From contig CM060954.1 of the NCBI GenBank assembly GCA_030765055.1, positions 106,330,645 to 106,394,644 of the forward strand: a DNA stretch of 64,000 nucleotides, written 5' to 3'. Below the pieces are notes generated by a model that was not told the DNA's origin, did no database searches, and worked only from the letters and a program-made list of their open reading frames with translations. This document shows positions 10,156 to 19,585 of this stretch, in pieces; positions within the stretch are counted from its first letter, which is position 1, and each line of letters begins with the position of its first letter. A program made the position numbers and the translations under genes. This stretch comes from Mantis religiosa (Eukaryota > Arthropoda > Insecta > Mantodea > Mantidae).

Positions 10156-12072
10156 ATGGCGGACGAGGTAACCTCTTTAAAATTTAAAACCCATGATGGA
10201 ATCAACGAACATTTTGGAAATAAACATGACATAAAATTATTTTTAAAACTGCAAGAGAAGAAAAGAAACATTTTTGCTAATATAAAGTTCCTAAAACTGT
10301 GTTTACGAAACAAAGTAACACCCCGATTTGTCCGAAAAATAGTAAAACAAGGCAATGGAAATCCGCAACAAAGGGCGGCGGAGAGAAAGGTTTTAAAATT
10401 AGAAATTAATCAGCAATACAAAAATTTGGATGAGATAGAATTAAAACTTTACAAAATTCATTCAGTTTTAACGAAAGCGCTGGGAAACGTGATGTGGGAA
10501 AACTTTGAACATAATTATTTGGCAATCCTAAGCAAGAAAATGAAAGAAAAGACATTACGACTTAAACACAAATTGGCCAATCTGTGCAACATGTCCTCAC
10601 ACAGAAATACCGGGAAAAAGTTTAAAAACATCCGGAACATCAACGTATGTCGATCAGAAATCGTCACACACGCTAAATTCAATAGTGAAATAAGTTGCGT
10701 AAACGAAAAATCGAGCACGCAAATCTTTGAAAACGTAGTAAACCTATCTAAACAAAATTTCTCCACAAAAGAATTGGACGTTTTAAATAATGGATTAAAA
10801 ACATGCGTCAGTTTCTCAAACAAAATTGAAGATTACATTGCAGATATCAACATTTCGACACAAATTCTACCAGTATCCATACAAAATTCAGTAAAAAGCC
10901 ATTGTGAAAATATTTTGGAGGAAATAGAGAACAGATCCTTTCAGAAGAGAAAACATAATGCTATCCATTCTTTGAAACAGAAAAACGTTATTTACACAAA
11001 GGCAGACAAAGGCAACAAGATAGTCATAATGGAAAAATCAGATTATATTGAAAAAATGGAAAAAATGCTAACTGACAACGAATATGAAACCATTAACAAA
11101 AATCCTCTAAAAACTTGCATACAGTCATATGAAAAAACAATAGCAAAATCAAGCATAATACCAAACAAATATGCAGTTAAACCGGATAACCCAACCTTAC
11201 CTAGACTTTATGGCTTACCCAAAATACACAAACCATCCATAACAATGAGACCTATAGTTAGCAGTATAAATTCACCAACATACAAACTTGCAAAGTGGCT
11301 AACAAACAAATTCAATTCATTTCCAAAATTCGACAGCCTAAGCATCAAAAACACCTATGAACTTATAGAACACATTAAGGATACTGAACTAAAAGAAGAG
11401 GACACACTAGTCTCATTTGATGTTAAGTCACTGTTTCCCAGCATACCAGTTAATCAACTCCCACCGTTGATAGAAAAATGGCTTAAATCACTTGGAATGG
11501 CATCATCTGAAATTTCAGACTACATTGAACTAACCAAATTATGCATAGAACAAAATTTCTTCCAGTTTCAAACAAAATATTATCACCAAACTTCAGGGTT
11601 AGCAATGGGCAACCCACTATCACCCTTCCTGGCCGATCTGTACATGAGTGCATTAGAAATAAGGATCAACAAAGGTTTCCCTTGGATGTTCAAACTCTGG
11701 CAACGATATGTAGATGACATCTTTGCAATAGTACCAAAAAAACACATCAGTGATGCACTAAAACTTTTAAATATCCAAGAAAAAAGCATCAAATTCACTG
11801 TAGAAATAGAAAAAGACGAGCATTTACCATTTTTGGATCTAAAAATAATGAGGAATAAAAACAGACTAAACTTTGGCATTTACAGAAAACCAACACAGAC
11901 AGACAACTACATAAAAGCTAATGGCTACAACCCAAGATCCCACAAACAGGCAATCTTCAATAGTTTAGCACACAGACTGGTAAACATCCCTCTCACAGCA
12001 GAAGAATACAAAACAGAATACAACAAAATAATTGAAATAGCACAAAAAAAAATAACTTTCCCAAATCATTAG
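10156..12072 (+). CDS. PLE reverse transcriptase (rightward unit 2)
   Basis: 638 residues, the same protein as array unit 1, with PRLYGLPKIHK, FDVKSLFPSIP, GLAMGNPLSPFLADLYM and YVDD intact. The nine-A run at 12044-12052 shifts the end to KKITFPNH-stop. Read in the RT frame the run contains A AAA AAA after the CA of the Gln codon; one -1 slip there would re-enter the GIY-YIG frame with one extra Lys. Confidence 0.9.
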   Translation: MADEVTSLKFKTHDGINEHFGNKHDIKLFLKLQEKKRNIFANIKFLKLCLRNKVTPRFVRKIVKQGNGNPQQRAAERKVLKLEINQQYKNLDEIELKLYKIHSVLTKALGNVMWENFEHNYLAILSKKMKEKTLRLKHKLANLCNMSSHRNTGKKFKNIRNINVCRSEIVTHAKFNSEISCVNEKSSTQIFENVVNLSKQNFSTKELDVLNNGLKTCVSFSNKIEDYIADINISTQILPVSIQNSVKSHCENILEEIENRSFQKRKHNAIHSLKQKNVIYTKADKGNKIVIMEKSDYIEKMEKMLTDNEYETINKNPLKTCIQSYEKTIAKSSIIPNKYAVKPDNPTLPRLYGLPKIHKPSITMRPIVSSINSPTYKLAKWLTNKFNSFPKFDSLSIKNTYELIEHIKDTELKEEDTLVSFDVKSLFPSIPVNQLPPLIEKWLKSLGMASSEISDYIELTKLCIEQNFFQFQTKYYHQTSGLAMGNPLSPFLADLYMSALEIRINKGFPWMFKLWQRYVDDIFAIVPKKHISDALKLLNIQEKSIKFTVEIEKDEHLPFLDLKIMRNKNRLNFGIYRKPTQTDNYIKANGYNPRSHKQAIFNSLAHRLVNIPLTAEEYKTEYNKIIEIAQKKITFPNH

Positions 12073-12725
12073 TGGACAAAAAAGTGAGCTTAGCAAAAAA
12101 GAAGAAGCTACTAAAGGAAACCACAACTCTCTCATCTACAGAAACTAATATGTTTTTCAAAAAATTCACTTACCATCCATGGGCCTATGATAAATTCAAA
12201 AAAGTCTTCAAAAAACAAAATATTCAACTAGCACCAGTCAACCATTTCTCCTTAAAAAACCTAATTTGCTCAAACATCAAAGATGCCATTCCATCAAACA
12301 AAAAATCTGGTATATATCAAATTGAATGCAATGACTGTAGTCAAATTTATATTGGAAAAACAAAAAGAAATTTAGAAACAAGAGCAAAGGAACACTTTAG
12401 AAACATAAAATATAAACAATTAGAAAAATCAGCAGTTGCCACACATTTTTGGGAAAAAAACCACAACATAAATCCAGAACCAAAACTACTGAAACATACA
12501 TCAGGAAAACAAGAACTATCCACATGGGAACAAATCTTCATTTCAAAAAATAGGAACAAAGTATTCAATTTCGACATCCCCCAGAAGGATTTGTTCAGTA
12601 AGTTCCTTGAGCCGCCACCAGAGGAAACCTGTGACAAGGTATCGTCAGCTACACCAACGAGAATCAGTCGAGAGCCGGCCGATGATAGAGGCAAAGCCTC
12701 TGAAACTAGTTCCGGAAAAATTTAA
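12072..12725 (+). CDS. PLE GIY-YIG endonuclease part (rightward unit 2)
   Basis: 217 codons, Ser allele, complete GIY-YIG with CxxC and the probable catalytic Glu. It overlaps the RT stop by one base (TAG/GTG). No ATG start precedes the domain, so translation by -1 frameshift from the RT is the most plausible route. The hammerhead-like fold lies at 12675-12715. Confidence 0.85.
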   Translation: MDKKVSLAKKKKLLKETTTLSSTETNMFFKKFTYHPWAYDKFKKVFKKQNIQLAPVNHFSLKNLICSNIKDAIPSNKKSGIYQIECNDCSQIYIGKTKRNLETRAKEHFRNIKYKQLEKSAVATHFWEKNHNINPEPKLLKHTSGKQELSTWEQIFISKNRNKVFNFDIPQKDLFSKFLEPPPEETCDKVSSATPTRISREPADDRGKASETSSGKI

Positions 12726-12892
12726 AAGTAAGTGTTGTCTAGTGTCTTTAATCGACTCTCTTTAAAGTTAATTTATCATAACAACACTGTTTTCAACACT
12801 TCCAAGAAAGTAATTGTAATATTGGGCTAACAAGTCTTCAAGAAGTGAAAAACAACACCTGATCGCACGAAGTAAATAAAGCAGCTGACAAT

Positions 12893-14809
12893 ATGGCGGA
12901 CGAGGTAACCTCTTTAAAATTTAAAACCCATGATGGAATCAACGAACATTTTGGAAATAAACATGACATAAAATTATTTTTAAAACTGCAAGAGAAGAAA
13001 AGAAACATTTTTGCTAATATAAAGTTCCTAAAACTGTGTTTACGAAACAAAGTAACACCCCGATTTGTCCGAAAAATAGTAAAACAAGGCAATGGAAATC
13101 CGCAACAAAGGGCGGCGGAGAGAAAGGTTTTAAAATTAGAAATTAATCAGCAATACAAAAATTTGGATGAGATAGAATTAAAACTTTACAAAATTCATTC
13201 AGTTTTAACGAAAGCGCTGGGAAACGTGATGTGGGAAAACTTTGAACATAATTATTTGGCAATCCTAAGCAAGAAAATGAAAGAAAAGACATTACGACTT
13301 AAACACAAATTGGCCAATCTGTGCAACATGTCCTCACACAGAAATACCGGGAAAAAGTTTAAAAACATCCGGAACATCAACGTATGTCGATCAGAAATCG
13401 TCACACACGCTAAATTCAATAGTGAAATAAGTTGCGTAAACGAAAAATCGAGCACGCAAATCTTTGAAAACGTAGTAAACCTATCTAAACAAAATTTCTC
13501 CACAAAAGAATTGGACGTTTTAAATAATGGATTAAAAACATGCGTCAGTTTCTCAAACAAAATTGAAGATTACATTGCAGATATCAACATTTCGACACAA
13601 ATTCTACCAGTATCCATACAAAATTCAGTAAAAAGCCATTGTGAAAATATTTTGGAGGAAATAGAGAACAGATCCTTTCAGAAGAGAAAACATAATGCTA
13701 TCCATTCTTTGAAACAGAAAAACGTTATTTACACAAAGGCAGACAAAGGCAACAAGATAGTCATAATGGAAAAATCAGATTATATTGAAAAAATGGAAAA
13801 AATGCTAACTGACAACGAATATGAAACCATTAACAAAAATCCTCTAAAAACTTGCATACAGTCATATGAAAAAACAATAGCAAAATCAAGCATAATACCA
13901 AACAAATATGCAGTTAAACCGGATAACCCAACCTTACCTAGACTTTATGGCTTACCCAAAATACACAAACCATCCATAACAATGAGACCTATAGTTAGCA
14001 GTATAAATTCACCAACATACAAACTTGCAAAGTGGCTAACAAACAAATTCAATTCATTTCCAAAATTCGACAGCCTAAGCATCAAAAACACCTATGAACT
14101 TATAGAACACATTAAGGATACTGAACTAAAAGAAGAGGACACACTAGTCTCATTTGATGTTAAGTCACTGTTTCCCAGCATACCAGTTAATCAACTCCCA
14201 CCGTTGATAGAAAAATGGCTTAAATCACTTGGAATGGCATCATCTGAAATTTCAGACTACATTGAACTAACCAAATTATGCATAGAACAAAATTTCTTCC
14301 AGTTTCAAACAAAATATTATCACCAAACTTCAGGGTTAGCAATGGGCAACCCACTATCACCCTTCCTGGCCGATCTGTACATGAGTGCATTAGAAATAAG
14401 GATCAACAAAGGTTTCCCTTGGATGTTCAAACTCTGGCAACGATATGTAGATGACATCTTTGCAATAGTACCAAAAAAACACATCAGTGATGCACTAAAA
14501 CTTTTAAATATCCAAGAAAAAAGCATCAAATTCACTGTAGAAATAGAAAAAGACGAGCATTTACCATTTTTGGATCTAAAAATAATGAGGAATAAAAACA
14601 GACTAAACTTTGGCATTTACAGAAAACCAACACAGACAGACAACTACATAAAAGCTAATGGCTACAACCCAAGATCCCACAAACAGGCAATCTTCAATAG
14701 TTTAGCACACAGACTGGTAAACATCCCTCTCACAGCAGAAGAATACAAAACAGAATACAACAAAATAATTGAAATAGCACAAAAAAAAATAACTTTCCCA
14801 AATCATTAG
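12893..14809 (+). CDS. PLE reverse transcriptase (rightward unit 3)
   Basis: 638 residues, identical in translation to the preceding unit, with intact catalytic motifs. The A9 run is at 14781-14789. This is the last unit of the rightward arm; its 3' flank is single-copy sequence rather than another unit. Confidence 0.9.
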   Translation: MADEVTSLKFKTHDGINEHFGNKHDIKLFLKLQEKKRNIFANIKFLKLCLRNKVTPRFVRKIVKQGNGNPQQRAAERKVLKLEINQQYKNLDEIELKLYKIHSVLTKALGNVMWENFEHNYLAILSKKMKEKTLRLKHKLANLCNMSSHRNTGKKFKNIRNINVCRSEIVTHAKFNSEISCVNEKSSTQIFENVVNLSKQNFSTKELDVLNNGLKTCVSFSNKIEDYIADINISTQILPVSIQNSVKSHCENILEEIENRSFQKRKHNAIHSLKQKNVIYTKADKGNKIVIMEKSDYIEKMEKMLTDNEYETINKNPLKTCIQSYEKTIAKSSIIPNKYAVKPDNPTLPRLYGLPKIHKPSITMRPIVSSINSPTYKLAKWLTNKFNSFPKFDSLSIKNTYELIEHIKDTELKEEDTLVSFDVKSLFPSIPVNQLPPLIEKWLKSLGMASSEISDYIELTKLCIEQNFFQFQTKYYHQTSGLAMGNPLSPFLADLYMSALEIRINKGFPWMFKLWQRYVDDIFAIVPKKHISDALKLLNIQEKSIKFTVEIEKDEHLPFLDLKIMRNKNRLNFGIYRKPTQTDNYIKANGYNPRSHKQAIFNSLAHRLVNIPLTAEEYKTEYNKIIEIAQKKITFPNH

Positions 14810-15462
14810 TGGACAAAAAAGTGAGCTTAGCAAAAAAGAAGAAGCTACTAAAGGAAACCACAACTCTCTCATCTACAGAAACTAATATGTTTTTCAAAAA
14901 ATTCACTTACCATCCATGGGCCTATGATAAATTCAAAAAAGTCTTCAAAAAACAAAATATTCAACTAGCACCAGTCAACCATTTCTCCTTAAAAAACCTA
15001 ATTTGCTCAAACATCAAAGATGCCATTCCATCAAACAAAAAATCTGGTATATATCAAATTGAATGCAATGACTGTAGTCAAATTTATATTGGAAAAACAA
15101 AAAGAAATTTAGAAACAAGAGCAAAGGAACACTTTAGAAACATAAAATATAAACAATTAGAAAAATCAGCAGTTGCCACACATTTTTGGGAAAAAAACCA
15201 CAACATAAATCCAGAACCAAAACTACTGAAACATACATCAGGAAAACAAGAACTATCCACATGGGAACAAATCTTCATTTCAAAAAATAGGAACAAAGTA
15301 TTCAATTTCGACATCCCCCAGAAGGATTTGTTCAGTAAGTTCCTTGAGCCGCCACCAGAGGAAACCTGTGACAAGGTATCGTCAGCTACACCAACGAGAA
15401 TCAGTCGAGAGCCGGCCGATGATAGAGGCAAAGCCTCTGAAACTAGTTCCGGAAAAATTTAA
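14809..15462 (+). CDS. PLE GIY-YIG endonuclease part (rightward unit 3)
   Basis: 217 codons, Ser allele, all motifs present, again offset from the RT by the A9 run. The element continues 90 bp past the stop to 15552 and then ends without a poly(A) tail. The hammerhead-like fold overlaps the last codons (15412-15452). Confidence 0.85.
   Translation: MDKKVSLAKKKKLLKETTTLSSTETNMFFKKFTYHPWAYDKFKKVFKKQNIQLAPVNHFSLKNLICSNIKDAIPSNKKSGIYQIECNDCSQIYIGKTKRNLETRAKEHFRNIKYKQLEKSAVATHFWEKNHNINPEPKLLKHTSGKQELSTWEQIFISKNRNKVFNFDIPQKDLFSKFLEPPPEETCDKVSSATPTRISREPADDRGKASETSSGKI
15412..15452 (+). ncRNA. Hammerhead-like fold at the PLE 3' end (array type, U4 to C)
   Basis: Order of parts: CCGG (stem I), core CCGATGA, then T, stem II AGAGGC/GCCTCT with an AAA loop, GAAAC, TA, GTT, and CCGG closing stem I. 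This is the layout of a type I hammerhead ribozyme with a 2-bp stem III, as known from PLEs. The consensus core is CTGANGA; here the second base is C, which should weaken cleavage. The same sequence occurs at 23-63, 2760-2800, 5488-5528 (leftward) and 7203-7243, 9938-9978, 12675-12715 (rightward). It overlaps the codons for ADDRGKASETSS. Confidence 0.7.
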
Positions 15463-15566
15463 AAGTAAGTGTTGTCTAGTGTCTTTAATCGACTCTCTTT
15501 AAAGTTAATTTATCATAACAACACTGTTTTCAACACTTCCAAGAAAGTAATTAAAACATAAGATGT

Positions 15567-15770
15567 TTATGTTGCAAACAAAAGTATGTCAATTTGACCA
15601 TACCTGGTCACTTTTGACATTACACTCCGAGGGACTTGTCTGAATGCCGGATAGCATTGCATAAACTCCTCTATGCAGCGGTTTAAATTATATTTATATG
15701 TCGCACCAATTTTAATGCTGGTACGAAAGTAGCATTCAACCATGAAGACATGGTGGTCTCTGTTCATATC
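15567..15770 (-). pseudogene. DUF4817-like helix-turn-helix fragment
   Basis: A short leftward frame reads a helix-rich piece with FMVECYFRTSIKIGATYKYN and a following PAFRQVPRSVMSKVTR stretch, resembling the DUF4817 HTH module that accompanies transposase-derived sequences in insects. It is about 66 codons, isolated, with no transposase next to it, so it is a relic. It begins 14 bp after the end of the PLE array. Confidence 0.45.
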
Positions 15771-16129
15771 CAGAAGAAGCTGGTTGTATTAGTTACCAGA
15801 GCAACCACACTGAGAGCGCTGTAATTTGTTTACTGTTCTGCAAAAATTACTGCTTCTTCTCCGAAGAGGGCACTATGATTTCAAGATAGACTCACCAGTC
15901 AACTATGACGTCATTCTTGCTCAATTAGAGGGTGGAAAATAACGAATAAAAATGAATACCATGTATATATACAATATGTACACGTATTAAGCTAGAGGTA
16001 ACTATATATTTCCACAATTACATCATGTATAAGCCTATAAAATATGCACAAATATAGCAGATACAGTAGGTGATACAAAAATGTATTGCTAATGTAATAC
16101 TATGATGATACTGGGATTTAATTTGAAAG
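15771..16129. other. No gene seen
   Basis: AT-rich sequence between the DUF4817-like scrap and the 3' end of the leftward LINE. I see no coding potential or clear repeat structure. Confidence 0.5.
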
Positions 16130-16714
16130 TTTAGAATTTAAGTATTCTTCAACACTGTAAAAAGCTTTGTTTATTAGATAGTTTCTTAGCCTGTTCTTGA
16201 AAATATTGTAATTGACATATGATTTGAGATGTTCCAGCAGTGCATTGAAAAAACTTTGCTCCCATATAACTATGGACCTTTTCTGACAAATGTAATCTGG
16301 TTCTGGGAAGGTTTAATAATTGATTATTCCTGTGTTATATGCGTGAACAAATGCTATGGATTCCATGGGAAAATCCTATTGCAGTAAGTATAGAGTGGTT
16401 CTGTAGATAAAACTTGGTAGTGCAAGTATTTTCAGTTGTATGAAGATGCTTTTGCAAGATTTGTTTTACCGCCTAGATACCTAATAGCCTTTTTTGTAAT
16501 ACAAAATTTTTTTGAAAATTTAGTTTTGATGTATTTCCCCATAGTTCAATTCCATACGAGAAAAAAGAGTGGGCGAGCCCAAAATAAATAGTTTTTACAG
16601 TAGAAATAGGAATCGAGTTTCTTAGGCATCTGAGGACGTAGAGATTTTTGCTAATTTTAGCTACTATCTTGTCTGTCTGCGAATTATAAGTCAGCTTATT
16701 GTCTAGAACAATCC

Positions 16715-17275
16715 CTAGTAACTTTGCTTCCTAACAGTTTTTACTGCCTTTGTCTCAATAGTTAATTGAGGTGTATTAATGACTTTAAATCCAAAATTTA
16801 TCATTTCACATTTTTCTGGATTCACACTTAGATTTAAATTACAGAAGTATTGCACAATATTTCTAACTGTATCATTTAAACGGGTTTCAAGTCTTAATAT
16901 ATTTGTATCACTTACAGTGATGGTTGTATCATCTGTAAACTGGACAATCTTTATTCCTTCAGCAACATAGTCATCATGCAAGTATAGTACAAATAAAATG
17001 GGGTGAGAATAGAACCCTGGGTATTACATAAGTTATATTTTCAGAGCTGGATGTTGTTGCAGATGAACTATTTATTAATCTTACTATATGCTTCCTGTTT
17101 GACATATAAGATTTTATGATTTTGTAACAGAAGCCCCTGATGCCAAGCATCTCTAATTTTTCCATTAAACTAGTTTTATCAACACAGTGAAACACTTTAT
17201 AGTTAGATCCAAAAGTATGCTGCTTGTAAAGCATTTAGAGTCAATATGCCTTACCGTATCTTCTATGCAGTTAAC
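16715..17275 (-). pseudogene. LINE RT fragment, palm and thumb part
   Basis: Minus-strand frames give CVDKTSLMEKLEMLGIRGF, then YMSNRK and, after a frame break near 16980, FTDDTTI (the F/YxDD catalytic box) followed by LNLSVNPEKCEMINFG. This is the canonical order of LINE RT motifs. It continues directly across the PLE insertion site into the RT fragment at 19574-19900. Confidence 0.8.
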
Positions 17276-17287
17276 AATAGCAGTTAT
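17276..17287. repeat. 12-bp target site duplication, left copy
   Basis: AATAGCAGTTAT here is repeated exactly at 19574-19585 and brackets the diverged PLE. Removing the PLE plus one copy makes the LINE RT frame continuous (NKSNITAIVNCIEDT), which confirms it as an insertion footprint. Confidence 0.92.
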
Positions 17288-17292
17288 AACAC

Positions 17293-19533
17293 GATGTGGA
17301 ATAACTTCGAACAAAACTATTTGGCAATGCTAAGCAAGAAAATGAAAGCAAAAACCGAAAAACTAAAGTACAAATTGACCAATCTGATGAACATTTCTTC
17401 ACATCGAAATCATACCGGTAAAAAGTTTAAGAATAAGAGACACATCGGAAATAGAAACCTGAGTCCAACAGCAATTAGTCCACATGCTAAATGCAAAACG
17501 GCAATAAGTAGCGTAAATGAAAAAACAAACACGCAAATCTTTGAAAACGTTGTAAATCTATCTAATCAAAATTTCTCCACAAAAGAATTAGGTCTTCTAA
17601 ACAAAGGATTAAAAACTTGCGTAAGTTTTTCAAATGAAATCGAGGACTACATTGCAGATATCAACATTTCGGCACAGTGTCTACCAGTATCAAAACAAAA
17701 TTCACTTAAAAGCCAATGTGAAAATATTTTGGAAGAAATAAAAACCACATCCGTTCAGAAGAGCAAACAAAATATTATCCATTCTTTGAAACAAAAAAAT
17801 GTCATATACATCAAGGCAGACAAAGGTAACAAAATAGTCATAATGGATAAATCTGATTACCTTGAAAAAATGGAAGAAATGCTAACTAACAGTGAATATG
17901 AAACCATTAACAAAAATCCACTAACAACTTGCATACAATCATTTGAAAAAACAATAGCAAAATCAAGTATAATATCAAACAAATATACAGTTAAACCAGA
18001 TAACCCAACCTTACCTAGACTTTATGGCTTACCCAAAATACACAAACCATCCATAACAATGAGACCTATAGTTAGCAGTATAAATTCACCAACATACAAA
18101 CCTGCAAAGTGGCTAATAAACAAATTCAACTCCTTTCCAAAATTTGATAGCCTAAGCATCAAAAACACCTATGAACTTATAGAACACATTAAGGATACTG
18201 AACTAAATGAAGAGAACACACTAGTCTCATTTGACGTTAAATCACTGTTTCCCAGCATACCAGTTAAACAACTCCCAACGTTGATAGAAAAATGGCTCAA
18301 ATCACTTGGAATGTCATCACTTGAAATTTCAGATAACATCGAACTAACCAAATTATGCATAGAACAGAATTTCTTCCAGTTTCAAACAAAATATTTCCAT
18401 CAAACTTCTGGTTTAGCAATGGGCAACCCCTTATCACCCTTCCTGGCCGATCTGTACATGAGTACACTAGAAATAAGGATCACTAAAGGTGATGGATGTT
18501 CAAACTCTGGCAAAGATATGTAGATGACATATTTGCCACAGTGCCAAAAAAACACATCAGTGATGCACTAAAACTTCTAAATATTCAAGAAAAAAGCATC
18601 AAGTTCACTGTAGAAGTTGGAAAAGACGAGTATTTACCATTTTTAGATCTAAAAATGATCAGAAATAAAAATAGAATAAACTTTGGCATTTACAGAAAAC
18701 CAACACAGACTGACAACTACATAAAAGCTAATGGCTACAATCCAAGATCCCACAAACAGGCAATCTTTAATAGTTTAGCACACAGACTGGTCAACATCCC
18801 TCTCACAGCAGAAGAATACAAAATAGAATACAACAAAATTATTGAAATAGCACAGAAAAATGACTTTCCCAAATCACTAGTAGACAAAAAAGCGAACTTA
18901 GCAAAAAAGAAGAAATTACTAAAGGAAACCACAACCCTCTCAGCTACAGAAACTAAAATGATCTTCAAAAAATTCACTTACCATCCATGAGCCTTTGATA
19001 AATTCAGAAAAGTCTTCAAAAAACAAAACATTCAACTAGCACCAGTGAACCATTGCTCCTTAAAAAACCTAATTTGCTCAAACATCAAAGATGCCATTCC
19101 ATCTAACAAAAAATCTGGTATATATCAAATTGAATGCTGTGACTGTAGTCAAATTTATATTGGAAAAACCAAAAGAAATTTAGAAACAAGAGCAAAGGAA
19201 CACTTTAGGAACATAAAATACAAACAATTAGAAAAATCAGCAGTTGCCACGCATTTTTGGGAAAAAAACCACAACATAAATCCAGAACCAAAATTACTAA
19301 AACATACAACAGGAAAAAAAGAACTGTCCACATGGGAACAAATCTTTATTTCAAAAAATAGGAACAAAGTATTCAATTTCGACATCCCCCAAAAAGATTT
19401 GTTCAGCAGGTTCCTCGAACTGACACCAGTGGAGACTGATGACAAAATATTGCCAGCTACACCAAGGAGAACCAGTCGATGTCCGGCTGAGGATAGAGGG
19501 AAGGCCTCTGAAACTAGTTCCGGGAAAATTTAA
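17293..19533 (+). pseudogene. Diverged PLE RT-GIY-YIG, frameshifted
   Basis: The frame reads RT with KADKG, PRLYGLPKIHK, motif A and motif B, then is broken near 18490 by a 4-bp deletion in the codons after the EIRITKG stretch. A second frame continues through YVDD and the connector to 18990, where the Trp codon of YHPWA is TGA. It then reads through the whole GIY-YIG domain (GIY, CxxC, YIG) to the C terminus. The RT/GIY junction here is in frame with a five-A run (CAG AAA AAT), so the fused form is ancestral to the A9 form of the array. Confidence 0.9.
19483..19523 (+). ncRNA. Hammerhead ribozyme-like fold with full consensus core
   Basis: CCGG (19483-19486), CTGAGGA (19487-19493, matching CTGANGA), T, stem II AGAGG/CCTCT with a GAAGG loop, GAAAC (19510-19514), TA, GTT (19517-19519), then CCGG (19520-19523) pairing with the first CCGG as stem I. 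Cleavage would be expected after GTT. Stem III is the 2-bp AC/GT with a TA loop, the minimal form described for PLE hammerheads. All core positions match, unlike the array copies. Confidence 0.8.
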
Positions 19534-19573
19534 AAGTGTTGTTTAGTGTCATTAATCGACTCCCAATAAATTT

Positions 19574-19585
19574 AATAGCAGTTAT
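19574..19585. repeat. 12-bp target site duplication, right copy
   Basis: Exact copy of 17276-17287, immediately after the PLE 3' end. Confidence 0.92.

Larger units (their letters stand above)
1..15552. mobile_element. Diverging tandem array of Penelope-like elements
   Basis: Near-identical units of about 2.74 kb are arranged head to tail in two arms. The leftward arm holds 1-2659 (its last ~78 bases lie outside the window), 2660-5387 (2728 bp) and a 5'-truncated unit 5388-6595. The rightward arm holds a 5'-truncated unit 6611-7343, then 7344-10078 (2735 bp), 10079-12815 (2737 bp) and 12816-15552 (2737 bp). The right end stops cleanly at 15552, where the next unit would otherwise begin. Each unit encodes an RT with the PLE hallmark PRLYGLPKIHK and a C-terminal GIY-YIG endonuclease, which assigns it to the GIY-YIG-bearing Penelope-like elements. 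Tandem copies preceded by a 5'-truncated copy are typical of PLEs; two such arrays diverging from one point is less usual. The near-identity of units implies recent formation, or an assembly fold-back that should be excluded. Confidence 0.93.
17288..19573 (+). mobile_element. Older, 5'-truncated PLE copy nested in the LINE
   Basis: A single rightward PLE of the same family as the array but with many substitutions. It starts at the codons equivalent to array RT residue ~112 (MWENFE region), so about 0.5 kb of the 5' end is missing, and ends after a spacer-like 3' tail. It is flanked by a 12-bp target duplication. Its insertion is older than the array units, judging by divergence and inactivating changes. 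Confidence 0.93.

Noticed and set aside
1..15552. Tandem array read as a satellite or a CRISPR-like repeat array
   Set aside because: Repeat units are 2.7-kb coding elements with no spacer variety, in a eukaryotic sequence; this is a PLE array.
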